From: a virus
Length of the DNA stretch: 45,555 nucleotides
Virus record (IMG/VR): IMGVR_UViG_3300020182_001262
Coordinates: 1 to 45,555 of that record
Direction: 5' to 3' (one strand)
Part shown: in pieces, positions 15,023-22,917 of the stretch
Numbering within the stretch: position 1 is the stretch's first letter
How the letters are laid out: the number at the start of each line of letters is the position of its first letter
Made by a program: the position numbers and the translations under genes
The notes under the pieces: model-generated
The model's database searches: none
Told to the model about the DNA's origin: nothing
Seen by the model: the letters and a program-made list of their open reading frames with translations, nothing else

Positions 15023-16104
15023 TGAACCAAAACTATATTTTTACGAGCGAAAGTGTTAGTGACGGGCATCCTGATAAGGTCGCAGACCAAATTAGTGATG
15101 CTTTAGTTGATGCCGGGTTCAAGGCAGGCGATGAAACGACTCGTGTTGCTGTTGAAACACTTGTAACTACCAATCATGTAACATTGGCGGGCGAAGTAAA
15201 AAACTTTAACGTTTCTAAAGAAGAAGTTAAAGAAATCGTGCGCAACAAAGTTCGTGAGATTGGTTACGAGCAAGAAGGGTTTCACTGGGATAACTTAAAT
15301 ATCTATAATGAACTACATGAACAGAGTGCAGATATTGCACTTGGCACAGATGACTTTGGTGCAGGCGATCAGGGCATTATGTTTGGTTATGCATGTAACG
15401 ACAATGATGCGTACCTTCCAGCACCTATCTATTATGCACATGAAGTGCTTAAAGAACTTAAAAGTCAAAGACAACATGTATTAGGTCCTGATGCAAAGTC
15501 ACAGGTTAGTGTACAATACGATGGTGGGCGTGTACAACGCATCGACCAAGTTGTTATTTCAACACAACATGGCGAAGGGCAAGTGGAGCAAGCAAGAAAT
15601 ATTAGTAAACTTTCTGCAATGAATGTATTAGGAGATTTAATTGATAGCAATACTATATGGCATCTTAACCCTACTGGCAATTTTGTTATTGGTGGTCCTG
15701 ATGGTGACGCCGGAGTTACTGGGAGAAAGATTATTGTTGATACTTATGGGGGGTTTGCTCCTCATGGGGGTGGTGCTTTTAGTGGTAAAGATCCTACTAA
15801 GGTTGACAGGAGTGCAGCATACATGGCACGGTGGTTAGCAAAGAACGTAGTAGCAGATGAAATGGCAGACTGGTGTAACATTCAGCTATCATATGCTATT
15901 GGTGTAAAGCAACCAACAAGTATCTATGTCGAGTCAAATGGCTACAGCAAAAGTATTGAGAAGTTTATTCGTGACAATATCGATTTAAGTCCCAAGGGAA
16001 TTATTGATAGATTTGATATGTTTAACTTCTACAACTACAGTGAAAACTGTGTGTATGGCCACTTTGGCGACAAAGATGTACCGTGGGAAAAGATTGGCTG
16101 GTGA
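15022..16104 (+). CDS. metK: S-adenosylmethionine synthetase
   Basis: The 360-residue product carries the MetK signatures: SESVSDGHPDKVADQISDA at the N-terminus, GAGDQGIMFGYACND in the ATP site region, and the glycine-rich FVIGGPDGDAGVTGRKIIV with GGGAFSGKDPTKVDRSAAYM. It is slightly shorter than typical bacterial enzymes (about 384), with no obvious loss of catalytic elements. It makes SAM from methionine and ATP. A phage copy is notable here because the window encodes seven radical SAM proteins and a methyltransferase, all SAM consumers. It follows queE in the operon and is 1 base from the rhodanese gene. Confidence 0.95.
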   Translation: MNQNYIFTSESVSDGHPDKVADQISDALVDAGFKAGDETTRVAVETLVTTNHVTLAGEVKNFNVSKEEVKEIVRNKVREIGYEQEGFHWDNLNIYNELHEQSADIALGTDDFGAGDQGIMFGYACNDNDAYLPAPIYYAHEVLKELKSQRQHVLGPDAKSQVSVQYDGGRVQRIDQVVISTQHGEGQVEQARNISKLSAMNVLGDLIDSNTIWHLNPTGNFVIGGPDGDAGVTGRKIIVDTYGGFAPHGGGAFSGKDPTKVDRSAAYMARWLAKNVVADEMADWCNIQLSYAIGVKQPTSIYVESNGYSKSIEKFIRDNIDLSPKGIIDRFDMFNFYNYSENCVYGHFGDKDVPWEKIGW

Positions 16105-16105
16105 T

Positions 16106-16447
16106 ATGAGTTTTTATAAAACTAACGAAGAACAAGAAGTTATTTCAATTGATGAATTTACCAACGAATGGTATGACAAGCAAGATTATATCTTTGTTGA
16201 TATCAGAGAAGAAAATGAAATTAAAGAAACGGGAGGCATTAAAAATGCCTTCCAAATTTCAATGTATGACATTCCAGAAAATATAGATATGGCGCCCACA
16301 TATATTATATGCATTCTTATATGCGATAACGGCGCAAGAGCAGAACAGGTTGCAAAGTATTTAAAGAACAATGACTATAACAACATGTTTGCAATTGAAG
16401 GTGGCACAGAAAAACTATTTGAAGCACTACCAGAATTGAAGGGGTAA
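16106..16447 (+). CDS. Single-domain rhodanese-like protein
   Basis: The 113-residue product (ATG 16106, one base after the metK stop) has DYIFVDIREENEIKETGGI, the rhodanese entry motif, and LICDNGARAEQVAKYL with the catalytic cysteine C73 in a C-x-x-G-x-R loop, then AIEGG. Rhodaneses move sulfane sulfur. Possible roles are thiolation of a biosynthetic intermediate or iron-sulfur support for the radical SAM enzymes. Its position directly behind metK suggests a link with that group, but the partner is not identifiable. Confidence 0.75.
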   Translation: MSFYKTNEEQEVISIDEFTNEWYDKQDYIFVDIREENEIKETGGIKNAFQISMYDIPENIDMAPTYIICILICDNGARAEQVAKYLKNNDYNNMFAIEGGTEKLFEALPELKG

Positions 16448-16448
16448 T

Positions 16449-16916
16449 ATGATTAATATACTAAAACCAAAGACTTGGTTCATGACTGATGAAGAAATCA
16501 AACGCAGTGACGCACGACAAATCACAGATGAAACAGAAATGGAATTACGTTTCTCTGAAATCGATTTAGAGTTTGGGAGGATCGCACAGGATGAACACGA
16601 CAAAAAAGTAGCAACCTTAAATGGTGATCCGTATGTAAAAGTTCTTAATATTGATTTAGACGAAAACGCACCAGGTGCTGGCTTTTTTGAATTAGATTTC
16701 AATGAACATTTTGTTGAGTATCTTGCTAACAGTGGATACGAAGGTGTAGAACCAGATGAAATCGTAGACAATTGGTTTAACGATTTGTGTAAAAATATCG
16801 TACTGAATGATTTAGAAGATGAAGCAGGAGATCCTCGTAGCTTTGATGTAGCGAGTAAAGAAGGTCTAATCATTAATCGTTTAAAAACTGATAATGGCAA
16901 TGCAGAATACTCTTGA
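16449..16916 (+). CDS. Acidic protein of unknown function
   Basis: The 155-residue acidic protein starts one base after the rhodanese stop. It begins MINILKPKTWFMTDEEIKRSD and has repeated Asp/Glu patches (VLNIDLDENAPGAGFFELDF). No cysteine motif, nucleotide site or membrane segment is seen. Its stop codon overlaps the -35 box of the RNase H promoter. It is probably a T4-like conserved hypothetical. Confidence 0.6.
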   Translation: MINILKPKTWFMTDEEIKRSDARQITDETEMELRFSEIDLEFGRIAQDEHDKKVATLNGDPYVKVLNIDLDENAPGAGFFELDFNEHFVEYLANSGYEGVEPDEIVDNWFNDLCKNIVLNDLEDEAGDPRSFDVASKEGLIINRLKTDNGNAEYS

Positions 16917-16941
16917 CATTATAACACTTACAGTGTAAGAT
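16913..16941 (+). promoter_or_regulatory. Early promoter for RNase H with a palindromic spacer
   Basis: TTGACA (16913-16918) is followed after 17 bases by TAAGAT (16936-16941). The spacer holds two overlapping inverted repeats, ACACT-TAC-AGTGT and CTTAC-AGT-GTAAG, which could be a repressor site. Confidence 0.6.
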
Positions 16942-16967
16942 AGAATCAAATTACAATAGAGGTTACA

Positions 16968-17969
16968 ATGGCTACATTCATTCTTGTTGACAGTTTCAAC
17001 ATGTATCACAGAGCAAAGCACGTTGCAATGCGCGGCGCTGATATCGACATGAAAATCGGTATGGCATTTCATATTATGATGAACAGCGTCAAAATGTGTT
17101 ACCAAAAGTTTCAAGCGGACCATGCAGTGTTTTGTCTCGAAGGACGTTCATGGCGTAAAGATTTTTATACTCCATATAAAGCACAACGCAAAGTAGCACA
17201 ACAAGCTAAGTCCGTGCGCGAACAAGAAGAAGATGCAATCATGTTTGGTGCATATGATGACCTTGTTACATTCTTGCGTGAAAAGACTAACGTAACAATG
17301 TTGAGACATCAAGAAGCAGAAGCAGATGATATGATTGCTCTATTCATTGCATCGCACCCCAATGACCATCATATCATCGTAAGTAGTGATAGTGACTATC
17401 AGCAACTTATCTGTGATAACGTAACTATCTATGATGGTGTGCAGAACCGTATTATCACTAAAGATGGGTTCTTTAAAGATGATAAGAATATGACTCCTAT
17501 CAAAGATAAGAAGACCAAAGAAGTGATGGGTGCTCCTGACCCTGAGTGGTTGTTGTTTGAAAAGTGCATTCGTGGTGACACAAGTGATAACATCTTTTCA
17601 GCATATCCTGGTTGTCGTAAGAAAGGCACTAAGAATAAAGTCGGGATGATTGAAGCATTCGAAGACCGTAATACGGGCGGGTTTAGTTGGAATAACTTTA
17701 TGCTACAGCGTTGGACAGACCATAACGGTGAAGAACATGTAGTCCGTGATATGTATGAACGCAATAAGACACTCATTGACTTGACTGAACAACCCACAGA
17801 CTTGAAAGTAAAGTTCATTGAAACTATCGCAGAAGAAAGTACTCCAAAGCGTGTCAATGGTGTTGGTCTTAACTTCCTTAAATGGTGTGGGGTGTGGGAT
17901 TTACAGAACTTAGCTAAAGCTCCAGATGAAATGGCTGCCATTCTTAATAAGGCGTATCCGCATGATTAG
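16968..17969 (+). CDS. rnh: RNase H / 5'-3' exonuclease (T4 Rnh, FEN-like)
   Basis: The 333-residue product has the acidic clusters of the FEN/5'-exonuclease family: ILVDSFNMYHRAKH (metal Asp), CLEGRSWRKDFY, HQEAEADDMIALFI, VSSDSDYQQLI and IRGDTSDNIFSAYPG leading into the helix-hairpin region. This is the T4 Rnh layout; that enzyme removes RNA primers from Okazaki fragments. Length is close to T4 RNase H (305). It has its own early promoter and overlaps the next gene by 8 bases. Confidence 0.88.
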   Translation: MATFILVDSFNMYHRAKHVAMRGADIDMKIGMAFHIMMNSVKMCYQKFQADHAVFCLEGRSWRKDFYTPYKAQRKVAQQAKSVREQEEDAIMFGAYDDLVTFLREKTNVTMLRHQEAEADDMIALFIASHPNDHHIIVSSDSDYQQLICDNVTIYDGVQNRIITKDGFFKDDKNMTPIKDKKTKEVMGAPDPEWLLFEKCIRGDTSDNIFSAYPGCRKKGTKNKVGMIEAFEDRNTGGFSWNNFMLQRWTDHNGEEHVVRDMYERNKTLIDLTEQPTDLKVKFIETIAEESTPKRVNGVGLNFLKWCGVWDLQNLAKAPDEMAAILNKAYPHD

Positions 17970-18678
17970 ATACATCTTTGATGTAGATGGTACGCTGACC
18001 CCTAGCAGAGGAGCGATTGATCCAAAATTTCTTCGCTTTATGTTAAAATTCTGCAAGGATAATTATGTATACCTCGCTACCGGTAGCGATGCACCAAAGA
18101 CTATTGAACAAGTCGGAGACATGCTGTTTAACAGTGTAACACGTTCTTATAACTGTAATGGTAATTCTGTGTGGGAGAAAGGGGTTAACGTACATAACAA
18201 CCCTTGGAAGATACAGGTTCCAGCACACCAAACATTGAGATACTGGTTAGAGAATACACAGTTTCCGCATCTTACAGGCACTCATATCGAAGAACGTCCT
18301 GGCATGGTCAACTTCTCAATTGTAGGTCGAGGTGCCAATGCTGAACAACGTGCAGAATATGTAAAATGGGATAAGCAATATAATGAACGTGATAACATGG
18401 CATTGTATATCAATTATAATGATGATGAATTTAAAGGGATAACTGCTACAGTCGGTGGTGAAACTGGCATCGACATTGCTCCAACTGGATCAGATAAAAG
18501 CCAAATACTTAAAGATTTTACAAAGTCTGATACAATTATATTCTTCGGTGATGCTATCTTTGATGGCGGAAATGATTATACAATTGCACAAGCAATTAAG
18601 AAAAAAGGTGTAGGCAGAGCCCATAAAGTATCTGGTTGGGAAGAAACTTACAAAATACTAACAGATGTATACAGTTGA
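17962..18678 (+). CDS. HAD hydrolase, eukaryotic-type phosphomannomutase-like
   Basis: The true start is the ATG at 17962, giving MIRYIFDVDGTLTPSRGAID, with nucleophile and acid Asp at 7 and 9. The length of 238 residues, the YLATGSDAPKTIEQVGD loop, the SYNCNGN segment, GGETGIDIAPTGSDKSQIL and the C-terminal FFGDAIFDGGNDYTIAQA all follow eukaryotic PMM (HAD type IIB). In that family FFGD-x4-GGND is diagnostic. The enzyme would interconvert mannose-6-phosphate and mannose-1-phosphate for GDP-mannose. It overlaps RNase H by 8 bases. A generic sugar phosphatase is the main alternative. Confidence 0.7.
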   Translation: MIRYIFDVDGTLTPSRGAIDPKFLRFMLKFCKDNYVYLATGSDAPKTIEQVGDMLFNSVTRSYNCNGNSVWEKGVNVHNNPWKIQVPAHQTLRYWLENTQFPHLTGTHIEERPGMVNFSIVGRGANAEQRAEYVKWDKQYNERDNMALYINYNDDEFKGITATVGGETGIDIAPTGSDKSQILKDFTKSDTIIFFGDAIFDGGNDYTIAQAIKKKGVGRAHKVSGWEETYKILTDVYS

Positions 18679-19156
18679 AATCGTAAAAGATAGATTTTGG
18701 ATCGTAGAAGATGCAGGAATAAAACTAGGTCTTATACGTAAGACTCAGTCTTCTGACTTTGAAGTTATCATGCAGGATGCTCTAGCTATAGAAACTCTAC
18801 CATTCGATGCCCTTACTTCAAAGTACGGAAGTAAAATACTAGAATCTAAACAAGTCAAAAAGATTGAAAGCGTAGAATACGGCAAAGATATTGATGAAGT
18901 TAATGGCGTTCCGGCCAAACACAAAGCGTTCAACAAGCAATCAGTTGTTATAGCAGAAAAAAATATTCCAACATATACTAAAACTGAGAAATCACAAGTT
19001 GTATACGCTGCAGGATATTATGGATTAAAATTCCCAGAAGCAGGGTGGAAGAACGCATACTGTGTGAAACTAGAAACATTATATAACTACGTATTCATCG
19101 GTCCATTTAAATCCAAGACACAATTAGAAGCAGAGATCCACCGTGCAAACATTTAA
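18665..19156 (+). CDS. Conserved phage protein of unknown function
   Basis: The 163-residue soluble protein overlaps the end of the PMM-like gene by 14 bases. It starts with a small beta-rich domain (MYTVEIVKDRFWIVEDAGIKLGLI) and ends with AGYYGLKFPEAGWKNAYCVKLETL. I do not recognise it beyond a likely T4-like conserved hypothetical. It overlaps the next gene by 14 bases. Confidence 0.6.
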   Translation: MYTVEIVKDRFWIVEDAGIKLGLIRKTQSSDFEVIMQDALAIETLPFDALTSKYGSKILESKQVKKIESVEYGKDIDEVNGVPAKHKAFNKQSVVIAEKNIPTYTKTEKSQVVYAAGYYGLKFPEAGWKNAYCVKLETLYNYVFIGPFKSKTQLEAEIHRANI

Positions 19157-19334
19157 AAATATAAAGAACTTTTTGGCAGTTGTTAATCGTGCTACACTCA
19201 AGGGAGAAAAGCACATTCGCATGACAACAGATGACGCAACAAAGCTACATACAGAGATTAGTTTACTGTTGCTAGAACTAAAAGAAAGTGAGCGACCCGC
19301 TCGTATAACAACATTAGACGGAGGAAATTTCTAA
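19143..19334 (+). CDS. Small helical unknown protein, GTG start
   Basis: The 63-residue protein is read from GTG at 19143 inside the end of the previous gene. It begins MQTFKNIKNFLAVVNRATLKG and contains a second helix (LHTEISLLLLELKESERPAR). The stop overlaps the next ATG (TAATG). The non-ATG start lowers confidence, but the coupling at both ends supports it. Confidence 0.5.
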   Translation: MQTFKNIKNFLAVVNRATLKGEKHIRMTTDDATKLHTEISLLLLELKESERPARITTLDGGNF

Positions 19335-19648
19335 TGCCAGACTTTAACGCAGTAATGATTATTGGACACTTTGTAGTAAGTGTATTCAACGTTCCACTAG
19401 GACAACCATTGTATCAGTTTGTTCCATTTCCAAATATGGAAATCTGCCAGGAACATGTACAGTATCAAGTGACCCCACAAACAGGACATCAAATGAGTCT
19501 TGAATATAAAATGTATAAGAATGCACAGTGTGTAACACGTGAAGAATTTGAAGCGCAAATGAAGCTGAGACAGCAAGCACCGGTTCAACCACAAGATATC
19601 ATACCAGATACTACGCCAGTCGTACCAAAAGGATGGGACACAAAATAA
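19334..19648 (+). CDS. Unknown protein with hydrophobic N-terminus
   Basis: The 104-residue product has a hydrophobic start (AVMIIGHFVVSVFNVPLGQP), two cysteines (in EICQEHV and NAQCVT) and a Pro-rich C-terminus (residues 80-100). The N-terminal segment and paired cysteines suggest an exported or membrane-associated protein, but there is no clear signal cleavage site. A ribosome site GGAGG lies at 19320-19324. Confidence 0.5.
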   Translation: MPDFNAVMIIGHFVVSVFNVPLGQPLYQFVPFPNMEICQEHVQYQVTPQTGHQMSLEYKMYKNAQCVTREEFEAQMKLRQQAPVQPQDIIPDTTPVVPKGWDTK

Positions 19649-19650
19649 AA

Positions 19651-19658
19651 GATAAATA
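19651..19658 (+). promoter_or_regulatory. T4-type late promoter motif GATAAATA
   Basis: GATAAATA followed by CT lies 28 bases before the ATG of the membrane protease gene at 19687. It is the only motif in that gap. Confidence 0.65.
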
Positions 19659-19686
19659 CTAAGTAATAATAACTTAGGAAACAAGT

Positions 19687-20550
19687 ATGGCATTTTTTAA
19701 AAAGGTAGTAAACTTTATCACAGACGCAATTAAGTCAACATGGATTTATACAAAGCTAGTATATGTCATAAAACGCCCACTATTATTAGTTCTAGTACTA
19801 CTAGTTGTAGGACTTTCTTACAATCAAGGACGTATATACTATGAGCAATATGCAGAAGAATACAAACGTCTAAATTCTGAAAAGAAGGAAGAGGCGGAAG
19901 ATACATCTGATAATCTAGTGTTTACAAAAGTAGATGACTTTTTGTATATACTAACAGGTTCAGTAGGCGAGGGCGACTGTGATAGAATTTCTCCACAAAT
20001 GCCATCAGATTTCACTCTTATTTTAGAAAGCCCAGGCGGCAATCTTGCAGAAGGTTCTTGTCTAGCGGCACATATCAAGCTAAGAAATGTTGTTACTGTT
20101 GTACGTGATACTCCAGTAATGAATTCAGAAGGAAAAATAATCTATGCACCGGGCACAGTAGGTGCAGAGTTAGGAATTGACCATCTAAAAGATAAAGTAG
20201 TATGCGCATCAGCATGTGGTTTACTATTTCTAGGTGGTGATAGACGATATCTTATGGGAGATGTTTGGTTCGGTATTCACGGTCCAGGAACTCCAGCAGA
20301 ATTTATCGGTAAAATGAATCCAATGCAAGCTGAATCCGGTGCATACCGTACTGCTTCTAACTTACTAGGGTTACTAGAACGACTGGGCGTTGAAGATCCA
20401 GAAGTTCGCAAACTATTTGTTCAGATCCCAAATCAAACGATGTATTGGTTAAAGCCAGATGGCATTGAGATTAAACCAAATCTTATCAAACTAGCTACTA
20501 ACTATGTAGATTTTTGGGGCTTAACAACGGCGACATTGGATCCAGTCTAA
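19687..20550 (+). CDS. Membrane-anchored ClpP/SppA-fold serine protease-like protein
   Basis: The 287-residue product has an N-terminal membrane anchor (about residues 32-46, LLLVLVLLVVGLSY). A ClpP/crotonase-type domain follows: ILESPGGNLAEGSCLAAHIK (oxyanion SPGG), then KVVCASACGLLFLGG with the nucleophile serine in the CASAC turn, then FGIHGPG with a candidate catalytic histidine. This is the pattern of periplasmic ClpP-like proteins of proteobacteria. It probably faces the periplasm. Targets are unknown. It is under a late promoter and 24 bases before an SbmA-like transporter gene, so the two may act together on peptides. Confidence 0.7.
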   Translation: MAFFKKVVNFITDAIKSTWIYTKLVYVIKRPLLLVLVLLVVGLSYNQGRIYYEQYAEEYKRLNSEKKEEAEDTSDNLVFTKVDDFLYILTGSVGEGDCDRISPQMPSDFTLILESPGGNLAEGSCLAAHIKLRNVVTVVRDTPVMNSEGKIIYAPGTVGAELGIDHLKDKVVCASACGLLFLGGDRRYLMGDVWFGIHGPGTPAEFIGKMNPMQAESGAYRTASNLLGLLERLGVEDPEVRKLFVQIPNQTMYWLKPDGIEIKPNLIKLATNYVDFWGLTTATLDPV

Positions 20551-20574
20551 GTCGCTCTAACGGAGGACTAAACA

Positions 20575-21609
20575 ATGCTAAAGAGTTTCTTTGCAACGTC
20601 CGACCGTGCATTGTATGCTTGGCTAATGCTTGCTTGGCTTCTATTCATCGGTTGGTATAACGTACAAATTCTCGTATACTATAACGCATGGAACCGAGAG
20701 TTCTATGACGCAATACAAACACTACAAGAAGAAAGATTTTGGCAACTGTTCTGGAGCTTTGATCTAGCACGGTTCATTGATTTTTTAAATTTTAATATGG
20801 ATGAAACAACAACAGTACCAAGTTTCTTAGAAATCTTGCTTATCTATGTACCAATGGCAACATATGCTACGTGGCAAACACAAAGATATACATTTGCTTG
20901 GCGCGAAGCTAATACATACTACTATCTGCGCCGTTGGGAGGGTTCAACAGCACAGATTGAAGGTGGGTCACAACGTATCCAAGAAGACTTAATGATTTTC
21001 GGTAAGACTCTACAATCACTGTTCTCAGGATTTGTAAACAAGATTTTCATTCTAGCGGCTTTCATTCCAGTACTATGGACACTAAGTGAAGGACTGCCTA
21101 TCTGGAACGGTCAGATTATTCCTGGCTTCTTAGTATGGGCGGCGCTAACAATGAGTATCGGTGGTACACTACTATCATTCTTACTAGGTATCAAACTACC
21201 AGGTCTAGAATATCGTAACCAAGTAGTCGAAGCTAAGTTTCGTAAGAAGCTAGTGTATTCAGAAGATGATTTTGCAGAACGTGCAACCGCAGACTTGTTC
21301 CCAATGTTTGCGAGTGTTAAACGCAATTACTATCGTCTATTCAACTATTACATGGGCTTTGGGATATGGCAAACAGGCTTCTCACTATTAGCTGGTAACG
21401 TTGCTATCATCGTACTAGCACCAAGCTACTTTGCTCAGTTAATCACATTCGGTGTTCTTATTCAGGTGCTTAACGCATTTGGTCGAGTAGAGGGCGCATT
21501 AACATTCTTTATCGATAGATGGACGACAATCGTTGACTTTCAATCAGTTATCAAGCGTTTGAATGAATTCAACCGCGCACTTGATGAAGCTGATAAAGAA
21601 TCAGCATAA
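20575..21609 (+). CDS. SbmA/BacA-like peptide transporter
   Basis: The 344-residue multi-pass membrane protein has hydrophobic segments near residues 14-36, 84-98, 160-178, 188-212 and 265-300. The loop FAWREANTYYYLRRWEGS followed by IEGGSQRIQEDLMIFGK is the diagnostic element of the SbmA/BacA family. These are proton-driven inner-membrane importers of peptides, including antimicrobial peptides. Length matches SbmA without an ATPase domain. A GGAGG ribosome site lies at 20562-20566. A phage copy could alter host peptide uptake or handle a phage-made peptide. It is followed by an intrinsic terminator. Confidence 0.82.
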   Translation: MLKSFFATSDRALYAWLMLAWLLFIGWYNVQILVYYNAWNREFYDAIQTLQEERFWQLFWSFDLARFIDFLNFNMDETTTVPSFLEILLIYVPMATYATWQTQRYTFAWREANTYYYLRRWEGSTAQIEGGSQRIQEDLMIFGKTLQSLFSGFVNKIFILAAFIPVLWTLSEGLPIWNGQIIPGFLVWAALTMSIGGTLLSFLLGIKLPGLEYRNQVVEAKFRKKLVYSEDDFAERATADLFPMFASVKRNYYRLFNYYMGFGIWQTGFSLLAGNVAIIVLAPSYFAQLITFGVLIQVLNAFGRVEGALTFFIDRWTTIVDFQSVIKRLNEFNRALDEADKESA

Positions 21610-21626
21610 CAACTTAATTATACATT

Positions 21627-21650
21627 GGGCGTCTTTAAAAGACGCCCTTT
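21627..21650 (+). terminator. Intrinsic terminator after the SbmA-like gene
   Basis: A 9-bp stem GGGCGTCTT/AAGACGCCC with a 3-base loop is followed by TTT. It closes the protease-transporter unit. Of the remaining bases to 21770, only the late motif at 21725 stands out. Confidence 0.8.
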
Positions 21651-21724
21651 CCATCATTGTGACACTTTTCACACAAGCATATACTACAAAATACATTTAT
21701 ATACGTAGATAACTAGTCAAATTA

Positions 21725-21732
21725 GATAAATA
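21725..21732 (+). promoter_or_regulatory. T4-type late promoter motif GATAAATA
   Basis: GATAAATA followed by TAC lies 38 bases before the ATG at 21771, downstream of the terminator. A GAGGA ribosome site lies between them. Confidence 0.6.
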
Positions 21733-21770
21733 TACTTAACAATAGAGTACTTATTGAGGATGATACTAAT

Positions 21771-22061
21771 ATGGCAAGACCAAAGCCGACTATAATTCTA
21801 GAACATACAGACAACAAGACATACCGCAGTGAGCAAGTACTCAAGGCAGATGCCGTCTATGCAGTGTTCTATAAAGGAGAGGCTATTAACTTACGTAGTC
21901 TAAATTCACTAGTTAACTTTCCGGGACCAAAGTATAAAAAATGCTCCTTCTCTAATCCTGGACATGCTATTAATTTGGCAGAACGTTTGAATGACCTATT
22001 CAAGTGTGACGATTTTGAAGTTTTCATTTTGACCAAGGGCGATAAACTAGAACCTACCTAA
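21771..22061 (+). CDS. Small conserved phage protein
   Basis: The 96-residue protein starts MARPKPTIILEHTDNKTYRSEQVL, is basic and has two cysteines (KCSFS, FKCDD). No enzyme motif is visible. A late promoter precedes it and its stop overlaps the next ATG (TAATG). It is probably a T4-like conserved hypothetical. Confidence 0.6.
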   Translation: MARPKPTIILEHTDNKTYRSEQVLKADAVYAVFYKGEAINLRSLNSLVNFPGPKYKKCSFSNPGHAINLAERLNDLFKCDDFEVFILTKGDKLEPT

Positions 22062-22411
22062 TGAATAAACTAGAACTAATACAATATCTAAACGATAATA
22101 CTAAAGGTAGGAAAGCCGGGCGTAAAGAATTTAAGATGAATGATATTTTCATTAGTTCAACTAGAAATTCAACCAACTTCCGTTTAACACGTTATGGTAA
22201 AGATATAGTAGAAAAGCACTTTAGAGCATACAAAATTAATCTAACAACAAAGAATACAGAAGTAGGTTCAAAGATTATAGCAATTGATCGCTATATGAAG
22301 TCCCCATATTTCTTACATAACGCTACACTTGTAGTATACGAAGAAGGTGTGGCAGCAGAACTTTTACTATTAGATGGCGACTTCGATCTTTGGGTTGAAA
22401 ACAAAACTTGA
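22061..22411 (+). CDS. Small unknown protein
   Basis: The 116-residue protein has a basic N-terminus (NTKGRKAGRKEFKMNDIF) and an acidic C-terminus (LLLLDGDFDLWVENKT). No family is recognised. Its stop codon TGA is embedded in the TTGACA box of the next promoter. Confidence 0.55.
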   Translation: MNKLELIQYLNDNTKGRKAGRKEFKMNDIFISSTRNSTNFRLTRYGKDIVEKHFRAYKINLTTKNTEVGSKIIAIDRYMKSPYFLHNATLVVYEEGVAAELLLLDGDFDLWVENKT

Positions 22412-22436
22412 CAAACTAAACGAATCATACTATAGT
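22408..22436 (+). promoter_or_regulatory. Repeated early promoter cassette, copy 1
   Basis: AAAACTTGACAAA begins the copy. TTGACA (22408-22413), 17 bases, TATAGT (22431-22436), then AATTAAGTAATCA. The spacer carries CGAATCAT, shared with copies 2 and 3. It drives the 45-aa ORF at 22467. Confidence 0.8.
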
Positions 22437-22466
22437 AATTAAGTAATCAAAGAGAGGAACTTAATT

Positions 22467-22604
22467 ATGTATACTGTTGAGTATCGTTACTACAATTTTC
22501 CTAGCAAAACAAAAGAATTCAAAACGTATGAAAGTGCGAAGAAATTCTTTTACTACATCAGCAAACAAAATGGTGTAAAAAAATCTGAATTGTCCGGTGC
22601 TTAA
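22467..22604 (+). CDS. 45-aa basic early protein
   Basis: The ORF runs from ATG 22467 to TAA 22604 with AGAGAGGAA upstream as ribosome site. The product is Tyr/Lys/Phe-rich (MYTVEYRYYNFPSKTKEFKT) with a helical second half. It has its own promoter and is immediately followed by the next promoter. A small early host-takeover-type protein is inference from this arrangement. Confidence 0.6.
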   Translation: MYTVEYRYYNFPSKTKEFKTYESAKKFFYYISKQNGVKKSELSGA

Positions 22605-22607
22605 AAC

Positions 22608-22635
22608 TTGACAAATCAGCGAATCATGCTATATT
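22608..22635 (+). promoter_or_regulatory. Repeated early promoter cassette, copy 2
   Basis: TTGACA (22608-22613), 16 bases, TATATT (22630-22635), then AATTAAGTAATCA. It is nearly identical to copy 1 and starts four bases after the preceding stop. It drives the ORF at 22667. Confidence 0.8.
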
Positions 22636-22666
22636 AATTAAGTAATCAGAAGAAAGAGAGAATCAT

Positions 22667-22855
22667 ATGTTCGATAATTTTTACAACGATTTGGTCTCAT
22701 GTGCATCTAATGCAGAGAATACAAACAGTGACGGTACCGTTAACTGGAACTTCGTTGATAGTGATATGTTCGAAAAGTATCAAGTTCTACTAGATGGCGA
22801 AACATACTCTACATACTTCGATAAAGCCGCTGATATTGTTGAGAGTGCTGTTTAA
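22667..22855 (+). CDS. 62-aa acidic early protein
   Basis: The acidic protein starts MFDNFYNDLVSCASNAENTN, with a Tyr/Asp-rich remainder and no recognised motif. It has its own copy of the repeated early promoter and an AGAGAG ribosome site, the same layout as the ORF at 22467. Confidence 0.6.
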   Translation: MFDNFYNDLVSCASNAENTNSDGTVNWNFVDSDMFEKYQVLLDGETYSTYFDKAADIVESAV

Positions 22856-22859
22856 AAAC

Positions 22860-22888
22860 TTGACAAATCTTGCGAATCACGCTATAGT
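22860..22888 (+). promoter_or_regulatory. Repeated early promoter cassette, copy 3
   Basis: TTGACA (22860-22865), 17 bases containing GCGAATCA, TATAGT (22883-22888), then ATATAAGTAATCA. It drives the MoxR-type ATPase gene at 22918. Confidence 0.82.
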
Positions 22889-22917
22889 ATATAAGTAATC
22901 AAACAAAGGAATACAAA

